Below the pieces are notes generated by a model, which was not told where the DNA came from, searched no databases, and worked only from the letters and a program-made list of their open reading frames with translations. The translations under genes were made by a program, and so were the position numbers. This document shows, in pieces, positions 44,634 to 56,477 of a stretch of 64,000 nt of DNA. The stretch lies in the NCBI RefSeq assembly GCF_018143015.1, contig NC_054749.1, positions 29,720,411 through 29,784,410 on the forward strand. The letters are read 5' to 3'. The stretch is from Lytechinus variegatus. Its lineage: Eukaryota > Echinodermata > Echinoidea > Temnopleuroida > Toxopneustidae. How positions within the stretch are numbered: the stretch's first letter is position 1; every line of letters begins with the position of its first letter.

Positions 44634-47600
44634 ATGTCCGACAGGGTGTCGGGTCATGGCCCAGAGGATAATACATCAGTGTCCTTTTCAACTAAGCTGC
44701 TAGAAGTAAGTCCTTGAACATTGCTCGTCATCTGCTCTGTCCACATTAAGCTTGTTTAATGATTCATAAGTAAACATTTCTTATCATGTAATTTGATGCC
44801 ATTGAAGCAGCATTCCACCCCCCACATTTGTAAATTTCCAATTTGTGCTATATAGAAATACACCTGTATGCTCTGTCAAAAAGTGGCCTTGCCCCTAAAT
44901 ACCATACACAATTTAAGACCTGTCAGTGTCAGGTTTTCAAGGTTAAATTTTACCCAAAAGTTAGTAGATACATAAACCCCAAATCCCAGTGTTTCTTTTC
45001 ATCATACAGGAAGCAAAGGGTTCATTCAGAATTTCCCGGTGAATTTTAGGATTAAGAAATATGGTAGGCTTGTGTATTTCCCCCTTGACTCCTCATGGTG
45101 TACTTAGTAATTCTGCCATCTGCAACCAAAATATGAAACTTGGCATTGGAAGCCAGTAGTATCCTGTATATACATGTATCAGAATTCATAGAGCTTTGTT
45201 ATCTGGGGAGCGTTTCATGAAAGGACTTGTCGGACGTTTTATCCGACAAGTCCTGTTTTATCCGACAGTTACTATAGTAACAGTGCTTCTCAACCAATCA
45301 CAATCCAGGAAAGTTGTCAGATCTGACAACTTGTCAGACGAAAATATTGATGAAATGCCCCCCAGGTAATGTGTATTTTCTCACAATGTATTATTTACTT
45401 CCTATTACAGAGTCCATCAGTGAAATCTTTCCTTGCTGGAGTCATAAGCAGTACCAGTTCCTGTATCCTCCTGCAGCCGTTAGACCTTGTCAAAACCCGC
45501 ATCCAGTCCGCTCGTTCTACACTACATCGTCAATCGGGGCCTGCCAAACCTTGTCGGAAGGGTCTGCTTGCTACCACAGTTGATGTTGTCAAGAATGAGA
45601 GAGTGTTTGGTCTCTGGCAAGGATTAACACCAGTAAGTTTTATTTTATCTTATATGGAGACAAGAGTTCCACAATATTCTATATCACCAGCTGCAATAAT
45701 GCAATAGACTTAAAACAATCCAAAGTCCCCATAAAAAAGAAAAAAAATATTAATGGTTATAACTTCCATTTTTTACATCTTCATCATTTCTTATATGGCA
45801 GTACATATATTGTCAGAACACGACAAGACTTGAAAATGAATGAATTTTATGCTGTGTGTCGTAAAATTTGCTTTTAAAATTCTTGTTGAAGAAAATGAAT
45901 ATTGAAGGTTGAAAGCAGAAAAACAAATAAGTAAATTGTTGAGAAGTGAGACAAAATAATTAACCCATATTTTGAGTTGATTTAGTGAATATTTGTCATA
46001 TATTTTTATGAAATAAAACATTGTTTGAAAAATGAAATTACAGTAACTCATGGATGTTACTTCACAAGCAACATTCATGCCCATTCGTATGTGGCAGTGT
46101 TCAGATATCTATTATCAAGTATTTGTTTTCAAACAGTCACTAGCGAGAACTGTGCCTGGTGTTGGTCTCTATTTCCTGTCCTTACATACCATCCAGACAA
46201 CATTTGGGTAAGTGGAGTAGTGTTTGATTGAGTTGTTTTTATCCTGGTGGGTATTTCATAAAGCTGTTTGTAAGATACGAATGACTTTACGCATGACTGG
46301 TGATCCTTTCTTTTGCTAGATGGTGCATCCCTGTCGTTCATTTAGGACATAATAAGAACATGTTCCATTCGTTCAGAAAGTTGTGCGTAACTTAACAAGC
46401 AGCTTTATGAAACACCCACCTGGTAATAATCTCACTGGGAATTTTACACCATATTGGTGTTTTCCTGAAAATGGGTAATGTAAATAGATAACATAGAAAG
46501 TGATGGTAGGAAGCTGTAAGAGATAGTAAGTGTCACTCCAGCTGTTATTATTTTCAGTTACTGTATTTGAGTTTGAAACTGTGTTTGACTGTATTAATAC
46601 ATATTGATATGATATTTATGATTAAATTAAATAGTTGTGATTTAATTGTACTTGGGTTTTTGAATACGATTCAATCAAGCTGAAGTAATAGGGCTTTATG
46701 AATTGTGTAAGTGGGCAGTAAGGCACCTTATCCAATGCAAAGCCATTTATTTCAAGCAGAAATCCTGCAAGCATCTATTTATCATTTTCCATCAATTCGT
46801 CATCAAGAGAACAATAGCGAATGCAGAAAGCCACTTTGAAAGACGCATAGCACCTTTTATTTCCGCGATTTACAGTGACTTTTTTTGCATTCTCCAGTGA
46901 TTAGTATATGATTTGAGGATTAGAGATGAAAGCATGGTTGCTGGATTCTTGCTAGAATCATCTGGCTCTGACTTTTGGCACAGTTTACTTGCATACTGAC
47001 AACAGGTGGTAATAATACTATACTAGTACAACATGGATGTGATGCAAAATATTTTGTTGTTATTGTACCGTAAACTTATGCTCCAATTGATGCTTATAAA
47101 GGACTGCGTATACAATTGGCTGAAATCAAACAAAAAATGTGTACCAAAATATGTGAATCTAACTTCTTATCAATATATTATTTCTTTCCAAGATGGCCTG
47201 AATTAAATGCTTCACAAGGGTTGTTTGTAGGTGCTCTTGCCAGGTGCATTGTGGGTACTGCTTTACTACCTGTGACTGTTGTAAAGACAAGATTTGAGGT
47301 AAAATTGAAAGAAATAATTCTTATTAAAAGTTAATGTTCCAATATTCTCATTTTTCTTGAACCAAGATAAATTTACAAATTGCTAGGCACATGTTGTCCC
47401 ATATATCTAATCTGGGCACACTTCATGATCCTGTACTTGCCTGTCAAATAAATGATTTGTTAAAAACCCAATAGTTCATCTATAATCATGTTTTCAGCCA
47501 TAATTCATACCATCGGGTACATATATATCATATTATACCGGTAGCTGATTTAAACACAAACAATCAAGTGAACTACTTTTAATATGAGAATTTTTTAAAC

Positions 47601-50600
47601 AAGGATTTGTCAAAATAGCCAATGTTTTACCAAAAAAAACCCAACAGCCTAGCATTCAGACTATGGTTTATAATATTACTGACCTACTAGTATCTCTATT
47701 GTGTTTTTTCTGTAATGCATTGATGATTTATTTGAATTTACCATTCTATGTGTTTTTTTAACTAAACAGAGCAAACAGTATTTTTACAGAGGCATTACTA
47801 GTGCACTCAGAAATATACACAAAGAGGAAGGATATAGAGGTTAGTATGATGTAAAACATGGAGCTATTCTAAATTTTTTATACTTTTTCTGTGTTTCTGC
47901 TATTTTTCCATGATAATAGTTTCGGATATTAACTTCTTTTTAAAGCCTTATTAACCATTGTGTCAACTTGCAAAACTTGTTGAAAAGCACTGCACATATT
48001 GTACTACATAAAAAGGAGAAAACTTGATTTTATTATTTTGTTGTTATTTATTGTTTTGTTAATATCTTATACTGTATATTCTATTGTGTTGTGTGAGACC
48101 ATACATGTTTTTTTTATGACTGGATGTGCTCCAGGAGTTGCTTTCAATCGATTTTAAATGAGAAAATGTGTTTCAAACGGCTTTAGACACAAAATTGTGG
48201 TTTTGGAGTTAATATGCAGACTAGTATTTTCATATTGTTTGTACACAAATGGCAAGCTTCTGTCTATGTCTTTGTGTAGGTCTGTACAGCGGGCTGTCAG
48301 CTACTCTACTACGTGATGCTCCCTTCTCTGGACTATACCTGGCTTTCTACTCCCAAGCCAAGCTACTTGTACATTCAGGTATCAAAACATCTTCACTATC
48401 ATAAGTATTAGGCAGTAACATTGAGACGGTTTCCAAACAACAACTTAACTTTTGCCATACACATGCCGAATATAAAATGATGATAAAGTTATAATGCCTG
48501 ACCCCCATCCTATTCTATTGTTAACGTCAGGTCATGTCATGATAATCTGAAAGCAATGACTGATCATTCCAGAAGAATGTGTCATAGAGGGGTTAGGATG
48601 AACATATTTCATGTAATTTGGTCTGTATGTTATTGTAGATTCAGAATAGAGAGGAAATATTTTCCCCCTTTTTTTGTATTACTGAGAGCAATCACTCTTT
48701 GCATCTAGCAACTGACCATACATTGTGGTATCATGTTTAACAAACATGAATCTGATAACAAATGAACTAAATTCTTTGAAGTTAGTGTAGAAACATTGCC
48801 TGTCGCTATAATAAGGCAAGCTTTTTTTTTAACCATTGAAAATGTTTTTTCCTTTCCAAACGTACGCCCCAATTTCCAATATTGTTTATAATACATGAAC
48901 AATTTAATGTTTAAAGAAGTTAAATCATGTATGTTATAACATCTCAATTTCAAAATAAAATGTTTTCCTTTCCCATTTGTTACTATCATAAATGTAACAT
49001 TCATCTAAAGCACTAAGTCTGTATTACTGCTATTGCATGTAAAATCTTGTTGTTTAATTGATATAATAATGCAATTCAAAGCAACCCTTTCCAATGATTG
49101 TTCTCCTCCTTTATTCCTACACACCTAGCCTCCAGTCAGATGACAATTCCTGTTCACTTTGCGTGTGGTGTAGCCGCCGGTATTCTTGCCTCCTCCGTCA
49201 CTCAACCTTTTGATCTTGTCAAGACACACATGCAGTTGAATCCATCCAAGTACCCTGGCTTTACATCTACTTTCAAATACATTGTCAAGGTTAGTTCCAA
49301 TTACTTTCTTCTTGTAAGGCACTTTACCAAAAATATAATGCTTATGATAATGTGACTGAGACACATGTGGCTTACCATATGCAGGCTCAATCTCAAACTG
49401 GTTAAAAGTAAACTTGTAATCAGTGTTAGTTCAATTCAACTTTAGGTAATGTGACTGAAGCACACATTTGGCTTACCATACATGTATGCAGGCTCAGGTT
49501 CGAACTTGTTAACATTAAAAGTTGTAGTCAGCATATATTTCACAAAGCTAATGCAATGGAAACACATTTTTGGCTCACCATATGCAGACTCAGTCACCAA
49601 TGGGTCAACAGTAAAAGTTTTAATTAATATCTTGGTACACCTGTAATTCAAGTTTAGGTGATGCATCTGAAACACATCTTCCATATGCAGGCTCAGTCAG
49701 TTAACAACAAAAGCTGTAACAGTAATCAGTCATATCTATTGTGATTGAGACACCCATTTGGCTTTAACTATCTGGACTCAGTCTGTAACTTGTCAACAAT
49801 GTAATTTTGCTTTAGCTTATGTGACTGAGAAACACATTTAGCTTACCATATGTGTCATTTATAATGACCTTTGACGTTATGCATTTTTTCTTCAGAACCA
49901 AGGTGTGACGGGTTTGTTTTCTGGTATGGTCCCGCGATGCATCAGAAGAACACTAATGGCTGCGTTAACATGGACAGTCTATGAAGAGGTTTGTGTAATA
50001 TTGTTCATTGAATATCCTAACAAAAACCGTAATCCAAATTGAAAGAGTTCATATGCAAAGGTTATTGGTACAATTCATTAGTGTTTGGCAATGAAATTTG
50101 GGAAAAAAAGCATTAAAAATGGACATAATTTAGCCTTTCGAGTAATTAAATTTTTTGTGAATATGAAAGAGCAACTCCTCATCTCAGTACAAATGACACC
50201 AAAAAGACTGAATATTCAAATCAATATAAAGACACAAGTTACAAATGTCATGTTTTGGGGCAATTAAGCTAAGATAAAACTTTAACTGATGTCATGGGTG
50301 GGTTATAGTTTGTCACTGTAATGATAAATTTGAATAGCAATCTTGTAGACTTATTTAGATGAATTCGTTGCGATGGGACATTAGATGTTGATTGAAATGA
50401 TGGATAATAAATTTGTGATTGAAGTAATTCTCAATTGAATGCACCAATTTACCCCAATATTGCCATTTATTAACAAAATGTGTTATCTCTTTCTCTCTGT
50501 CTTCCTCTGCCCTCACTTTTATTAATCACTCTTTCTCCCCACTCACTTTCTCTCTTTCTTTTTCTCTCTCCCACTCTCTCTTTCACTCTGTCCCCCCCTC

Positions 50601-50711
50601 CTTCATTGTCTCGGTCTTTCTCTATTTCTTACACTTTCTCTTCTGTGTGTTTTGCTATCTCATTCTTTCTTTTTAAAAATACAGATGAAGGTCAGGCTGC
50701 ATCTGAAGTAA
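44634..50711 (+). CDS. SLC25A38: SLC25A38 mitochondrial glycine carrier, nine exons, 306 residues
   Basis: SLC25A38 (yeast Hem25) imports glycine across the inner mitochondrial membrane for 5-aminolevulinate and haem synthesis. Exons: 44634-44705, 45411-45632, 46137-46207, 47193-47298, 47770-47839, 48280-48378, 49129-49289, 49896-49988, 50685-50711 (TAA). All are GT-AG and in phase; the total is 921 nt. The three mitochondrial-carrier signatures are PLDLVKTR (residues 47-54), PVTVVKTR (148-155) and PFDLVKTH (240-247), matching human PLDLLKTR, PITVIKTR and PADVIKTH. Also conserved are VPGVGLYF (exon 3), [20 protein letters not shown] (exon 6), [17 protein letters not shown] (exon 7) and [15 protein letters not shown] (exon 8). 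Length is close to human (304). The last coding exon is only 27 nt and ends MKVRLHLK, like the human MMAKMGLKS end. AATAAA at 51055 may end the transcript. RRS1 lies downstream in convergent orientation. Confidence 0.95.
45204..45365. mobile_element. MITE-like element in SLC25A38 intron 1
   Basis: Ends CTGGGGAGCGTTTCATGAA and ATTGATGAAATGCCCCCCAG are inverted repeats; inside, GGACTTGTCGGAC / ATCCGACAAGTCC and TTGTCAGATCTGACAA form further hairpins. About 162 bp, non-coding. Confidence 0.7.
46244..46424. mobile_element. MITE-like element in SLC25A38 intron 3
   Basis: Ends CTGGTGGGTATTTCATAAAG and CTTTATGAAACACCCACC are inverted repeats about 180 bp apart, non-coding. The GGG(T/C)NTTTCATNAA end resembles the element at 45204, suggesting related families. 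Confidence 0.7.
49290..49895. repeat. Short tandem-like repeats in SLC25A38 intron 7
   Basis: Five or more diverged units of about 75-110 bp share GTGACTGAGACACA(T)TTGGCTTACCATATG(C)AGGCTCAGTC-like blocks (near 49350, 49447, 49560, 49665, 49740, 49823). A decayed minisatellite. Confidence 0.6.
50478..50672 (+). repeat. Long CT-rich polypyrimidine tract before the last SLC25A38 exon
   Basis: About 190 nt dominated by TCTC/TTTC/CACTC pyrimidines ends just upstream of the acceptor ACAG at 50681-50684. It may strengthen recognition of the 27-nt terminal coding exon. The 85-codon Leu/Ser/Pro-rich frame here is low-complexity. Confidence 0.7.
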
Positions 50712-51431
50712 GATATCTACGAAAGAAATTTCTATGAATTAGCGCTGAAATTATTTTCTTCTTTGATAACTTTTAAACTTGTGAAAAAGTATGGTGATCA
50801 AAAGAAATGTACATGTATACTATATTGGAGCATGTTATTGGATCCTTTGAGTGCCTGCAGTTTGTTGACTGTCAAACATGCCAAAGTAGCATCATCAGCT
50901 GTGACAAATTCAAGTTATTTGTGAGGGTATTGTAATTTATCTTCAGTTTATTACTCTGTTTCAGCTTATGCTGATGCCATCATGCTACAGTATTAAACAA
51001 CTTTGCATATGTCACTTGTGTATTGCACGATTGCATGCATACCAAAGGATTCCCAATAAAGCATAGTGAAACATGCTAACTGAACCGAAACACAGAGGCT
51101 TGTGAGAGTTGCTTCCAAGTTTAACAAGTATAACATGTAATTATCGCAACCAAGTGTAGGGGAAAGTTGCCTATGTCTAGAGCTTGTTTGCTGCGCTTAT
51201 ACATGTACATGATTAACCTCGCTTGTGCTTGTTCTTATTTGTTTATATTTTATCAGTTACACAAGCTATTACATAAAGCAACGTTAACTCCTGCTTGCTC
51301 GTTCACTTTGAGTACGAGCTAGTTGCCATCATGATTTGCAATACTGGTGTGATAACTAATCTTAGATATGCTGCATATTAGAAAGGTTGGCAGAGTACAA
51401 AATGCAGTAGATTATTCAAAGGTGTGAGACC

Positions 51432-51592
51432 AGGTGCCTGTTGCATAAAACTTTTTACCTGAGAAAACTCTGGTAAAAATTGAAAACTAAGGTTAGTCTG
51501 ATTTCTGCCATTGACTTTAACACAGGGCAAAAACTCTGGTAAAAATAACCTGAGTTTTCTCAGGTAAAAAGTTTTATGCAACGGGCCCCCGG
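51432..51592. mobile_element. MITE-like element, GTTGCATAAAAC ends
   Basis: Left GTTGCATAAAACTTTTTACC and right GGTAAAAAGTTTTATGCAAC are exact inverted repeats; pairing continues through TGAGAAAACTC(T) / (A)GAGTTTTCTCA. About 161 bp. Ends resemble the 11919 element. Confidence 0.8.
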
Positions 51593-52099
51593 CATTATTC
51601 TTTGAACTTGTAATTAAGTGTAAATGAGCAAAGAGTAGAGTATAATTCAATAGGATTAATAGCCAATAAAATGAAAACATGTTCAATCTGCCAGTGGATG
51701 ATACAATAATTTTCTATTTTTTTTTGCTGCTGAATATCGGAAAATTTATCCTCAGAATACATGTACCGGTAAATGTAAGGTGCATCCCAGAAAAAAAAAG
51801 AAACTTGTAAATGTTGGTCAAATTAAACAAGAATTAGAAACTTGTATTCGATTTCTGTTCATTAGGCAAAAGATGCAAATCAAAATAGACATCAATATTG
51901 TTAGAGTATATTGCAATAAATACCAGGATTGCTAAATGAGGTTAAAAAATTGTCAATTTTAAGATTTATAAACTGATAACTTGATTTGATTCCGTCTTTG
52001 TTACTTTGATAATCAGGGCATGAGGCATTCAAAGTTCAGTGAGGAACTTTGTTGGAAAGCATGATATTTATCTTATTAAAGGAATGACCACATATGTCC

Positions 52100-52490
52100 A
52101 GCTTAAACTGATACAGTATCAAGAGCAGGACCTATGGGTGCCATCTCGGCCATGACATTAATTTCAATCTGCAAGGAACTTATCCATATAATACTGCACT
52201 CAACCTAGGTGCAGGAGATGATAGTTTATAAAAGGAATCTAAGGAATGTGTAGTCTTTGAAAGACTTATGCACTAGGGTAGGGGCTAGACTGATACAGTA
52301 TCAAGAGCAGGAGCTATGGGTGCTATCAGTGGGATGTGGGTTCAAATTTCAGCCATGGCATTAATTTCCCTCTGCAAGGAACTAATTCAAATAGTGCTGC
52401 ACTCGACCTAGGTGCAGGAGATGATAGTATAAGGGAACCTGAGGAATGTGTAGTCTTTGAAAAACTTATGCACTAAGATTAGGGCTTGCT
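52100..52490 (+). repeat. Duplicated SINE-like segment
   Basis: Two units (about 52108-52280 and 52288-52480) share CTGATACAGTATCAAGAGCA, GACCTAGGTGCAGGAGATGA-like and GGAATGTGTAGTCTTTGAAA. The second keeps a B-box-like GGTTCAAATTTC near 52332 that is missing from the first. Likely a tandemly duplicated, decayed tRNA-type SINE. Confidence 0.55.
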
Positions 52491-53689
52491 AAAGACAGGG
52501 TAGTGATGACAATGGGTACTTTAAGCACTCTGAAGAGTTGATACAAGGTTGAACTTTTTATCATTGATATCATAATCATCATGATCATAATCATCATTAT
52601 TGTTGTCATCAACATTGCATAAAACTTGTACCACTGTTGGCTTCTTTTCTATCATTTGTAACTTAAATGAAAACGTATTTTGATTGGCCATTGAGTGTTG
52701 ATACCTGGGTTGATATTATTTGCAGCCACCATTGCAGTTTTAGGAAACCGGGCTCAATATTACATGTGTGTATTTATCATTTTGTACCAGGAAAGTTGGT
52801 TTCTGCATGCATAAAGAGGTGGTATAATAGCAAGAGTTACAAGAAAGCCAACCCTAATTATGATTACTATTTTCTTGAAATTTTTGGTCATATTTGCATG
52901 CAATTTGGGAGGGGGGGGGATTCCGGAGTTATGAGTTTTGAACATGTATGTGGCTTGTGCCAATTAACGAAATTATCTGCATGTATTTTCAGTACTACAT
53001 CTGTCATTGTGAAGTAAGTATAACTATTTGTTACAATGTTCATCATTAAAGTGCCTTTGCAAATATTGCATCAGCTGATACATGTTGAATTTGCGTAAGC
53101 CAAACAGTCGGCCGAGGTTGATGGTCTATTATAGGTCCACTGTTTGTATATTTTATTGTATATATTACACCTCAAAGAGGAAAATGTCTATATTCTCTAT
53201 TGATTTCACATTGAAGGCACAGTGACTTACTGTTGTAAAGTGCACTACTGTGTTTGCCCATGTGGCTAATGTGTAGAAATTAACTTAAGGTATGTATGTC
53301 ATGAACAGTAATCATTTGAAAATGTAATATTCGATTATTGAAATGCTCCATATGATCTTGTGACTGACTTTGTTTTGAAAATATAAAGACAGAAAGATGT
53401 TTTCTAAAAAGTTGATAGAGATCAATTGTTTCTTTATGAAATATATTTTGTGCAATTTTTTATGTATACTGGTATTAACTTCCAATTTACAGAGGAACGA
53501 ACAAAGTGTGAAAAGAATACATGATTTAGAGACAACTCAAAGATGTAGTTGTTATATTCTGTTCAGTTTCCTAAATAAATAAAAGATTAAATATTGTTAT
53601 TACATGCACCTTCTGTTTTCTTTATGTTGAATATCATTGATTGGTAGTGCTTTTTTTACCCGATTGCTAAGAAAGCATGAATGCTTATA

Positions 53690-53848
53690 AGCAACCAACC
53701 AGAGGACCAACGGCTTAAGGTCCTCTCTGAGGGACCTGGTAATGAGGATTTAAATGCCTTACTAAAGGACACTAGCCCACCAATTGGGAATCAAACCTGG
53801 ATCATCGGAATATGAAATCCCCGCTCTAGCGACTGAGCTATTGTTCCT
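53690..53848 (-). mobile_element. tRNA-derived SINE
   Basis: Minus-strand head from about 53848 has A-box-like TAGCTCAGTCGCTAGAGCGG and B box GGTTTGATTCCC (53786-53797), followed by AAGGACCTTAAGCCGTTGG-like SINE body. The cloverleaf is not convincing as a working tRNA. Confidence 0.6.
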
Positions 53849-53904
53849 CTTCATGTGTTCTGATCTCTGGTTTAACTCAAGAGTAACTCGTCTAAAAGTA
53901 AAAT

Positions 53905-54440
53905 AATAAACAAATCACTAAAAAATTTCATCAAAATCGGACATGAAATAACAAATTTATGACATTTATGTTTGGGTTTTTTTTTTTTGCATTATTTTGG
54001 TGAAATAGTTCAATGCATGTCTTCATGAATATGCCATGAGCAAGCTAATGATGTTATTATATTTCCACTTATTCTTTTGTATTTTATTATATGAAAACAT
54101 CTTTATTAAATTTTATTTTCCAAGAATGAAAAAAAAAGGATTGACTATTGATTTAATGTATAAGACAATCATTGCTACAACTTGTGTTAAAAGAGACATA
54201 TCAAGCATGCATGTATGAAAACATAAAGTAACTATTCCACATAAAACAAAAGACAACATGGGACAAATAAGCCAACCTATTGTGATGGCGTGCATACTAC
54301 AGTTTTTACAAAATATTGCTAAAATTTGAAATTAAATATCCTTGATATTTGGTATCAGATTTTGTTGAAGTTTTCATTGTTTTCTCTTGGGCGATTTTAA
54401 TGCATTTTTTCACAAGGAGATATACTTTTTTCAGCCCGTT
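53905..54440. mobile_element. Decayed inverted-repeat element
   Basis: ATTTCATCAAAATCGGACAT at the left and ATCAGATTTTGTTGAAG at the right, with CTTCATGAATATGCCATGAG and GTATTTTATTATATGAAA inside, recall the TTAA element at 10657. Termini are lost and the copy looks old. Confidence 0.45.
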
Positions 54441-56477
54441 TGAACTCATCAATCTTTGGTCTAATGATATGGTTTAACAACGAATGCCAAATATCTAGCA
54501 TTTTCAGCACATTTGGCATTCAAATTCAATAACCCTTTTGAAAAATACAAATTGAAATATTTTTCTCTAGAGAAGAGTAGAGATATGAAACATACAGAAT
54601 AAAACAAGTTTTTTCCTCTTTCTACTCTCCAAGCTTGCTCTCTTCCACCATCTTTCCTTTCAGTTTTCTCTCATTCTCTCCATCTTTCTTTTCTCCCCTA
54701 TTTCCTATCCATGTTCAGATTTCATCTTGTGTTATCCAAAATATCCACAGGGACAAAGGAAAGAAGATATGAACATTTTTGTTGAGATAAAATATTTTCT
54801 CCTTGAAATGAAATAAAATATTGGTTGCTTAAAACAATGTTGATATGTTTTAACAGTTACAAACACCTACATAATAAAATGAGAAATTATTTTCAAAGAT
54901 TCTGTTGAACTTTCATTGGTATATTATGGTAATTCCACCTCTTGGAATAGCCTAAAATGTTGATTAAATGAACCCCAAAATAGAACATTTCTCACCCATA
55001 TTCTGAAATTGAATTTTGGTTTAACTGTGGTGTAAAGTTGTGTACATCGGAGGCTCTATTTATATAGAAAATTATCGCTCAAGTCTGAATTATTAATTAA
55101 TCCAGAAATTATCATTAAAATATTTTTTTCACAAGTATTCATAACGGCAATATTAAGTATACAGCAAGTTTTATATATTTGGCTGCCCTCACTTTCGTCA
55201 TAGACTTGGTCCACAGCTTCAGTTAAACTAGATTACAGATGGACCTTGTCTTATTAAAACAGCTGAGTGAAAGGATTCTGTTAATGTACGTTTCTTCTTT
55301 GTTTGTACAATGTATACAAGTTTCAACTTCACATCTTCTTTGTCAAAATATTTTGGAAAATTTGGCAGCAAACTTTTACAGTGAAGGAGGCTACAATCTC
55401 AAAAAGGATGATTTTTTTTTCTTAAAAAATACAACATTGCAAATCAATTTGTAATTTGCGGTATTTAAAATGATTATTATCATTTTATTATTAAAACTTG
55501 AAAAACATATCTTATCTTAGATGTTAGTTATAATTAAAATCACTTTTCATCAGTGAATTAAGAAATTCAAGTTCAATGAAAAATGGTCAATTAGAACCAT
55601 AATTTTAAGAAAAATCATGAAAACAAAAGCTACCTTTACATGATTTATTTCACCAAGCAATAAGCGACAAGTTTTTTTATCAAGTGAAACATCATATTGA
55701 GTGATCTGTTATAAATACAATCAGCATTTGATATCCCTCTATAAATATTCCTGGACCCGTTTTACCAGATATATTTAGTTATTTACTACTGCTGCAAAAA
55801 ATCAAAATCTGAAGTTGAACAGGCCCTTGCTGTACCTTGTTTCCACAGTAGATATCATGACCACAAAATCATCCTTTTTGAACCACTTGCCCCCTGTGAA
55901 ATAAATTGCTACCTTGTTGAATTAATTCCTCAGTTACAGAAAGCACCTTTCCCTTGTAATGTAATTTGGATGAGGCATACTCTAAAGTGAAAATGAACTT
56001 GACAAGACTGTGTGAACTGGTCTGCCATCAACAATGATTAACTAGTCTTCAAATATTAGCAAACTTTTAATTAACAAAACAGAGAATAAATTAGACTATA
56101 ATTTTACTTGTACAGGGAAACTAAAATGTTTTAAGGAGAAAGTATTTGTTTTGCTACTTGTAGTATCATAAATGTTGCTGTATGAATGTAATGAGTAGTG
56201 AACTGACATGTTATTTTTCAAGTGGGCCTGCATTATAAGACTACACTGCTTAGAATGTTGTTGCATTATGGGTTAGGAAGCTGGCCTGATCTGAGAAGCC
56301 GAGAACTTCAGGTGTTGCTATACTGGCTGCTGGTTTGTACTGGCCGATGATTATCTGCAGGCCTAGTTTCTTCAAAAAGAATCGGTGCAGCTCATTTACG
56401 CAAATGACTCCACCGGATCGTAATCATAGGTACTATATATTCAGTCTATTAGTTCAAAAGCATTGTTTGGAGGAATC

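Larger units (their letters stand above)
50720..56470. other. Intergenic region between convergent SLC25A38 and RRS1
   Basis: AT-rich DNA without supported exons. It includes a MITE (51432-51592), a duplicated SINE-like segment (52100-52490), a decayed TTAA-type element half (53905-54440) and a tRNA-type SINE (53690-53848). The 3' UTRs of both genes should lie at its two ends; AATAAA at 51055 fits SLC25A38. Confidence 0.5.

Noticed and set aside
52667-53017. 116-codon plus-strand frame between SLC25A38 and RRS1
   Set aside because: No recognisable motif, contains a poly-G run, and lies in the 3' intergenic region.
53780-53848. Possible tRNA gene on the minus strand
   Set aside because: The B box is good but there is no convincing cloverleaf, and SINE body sequence follows.
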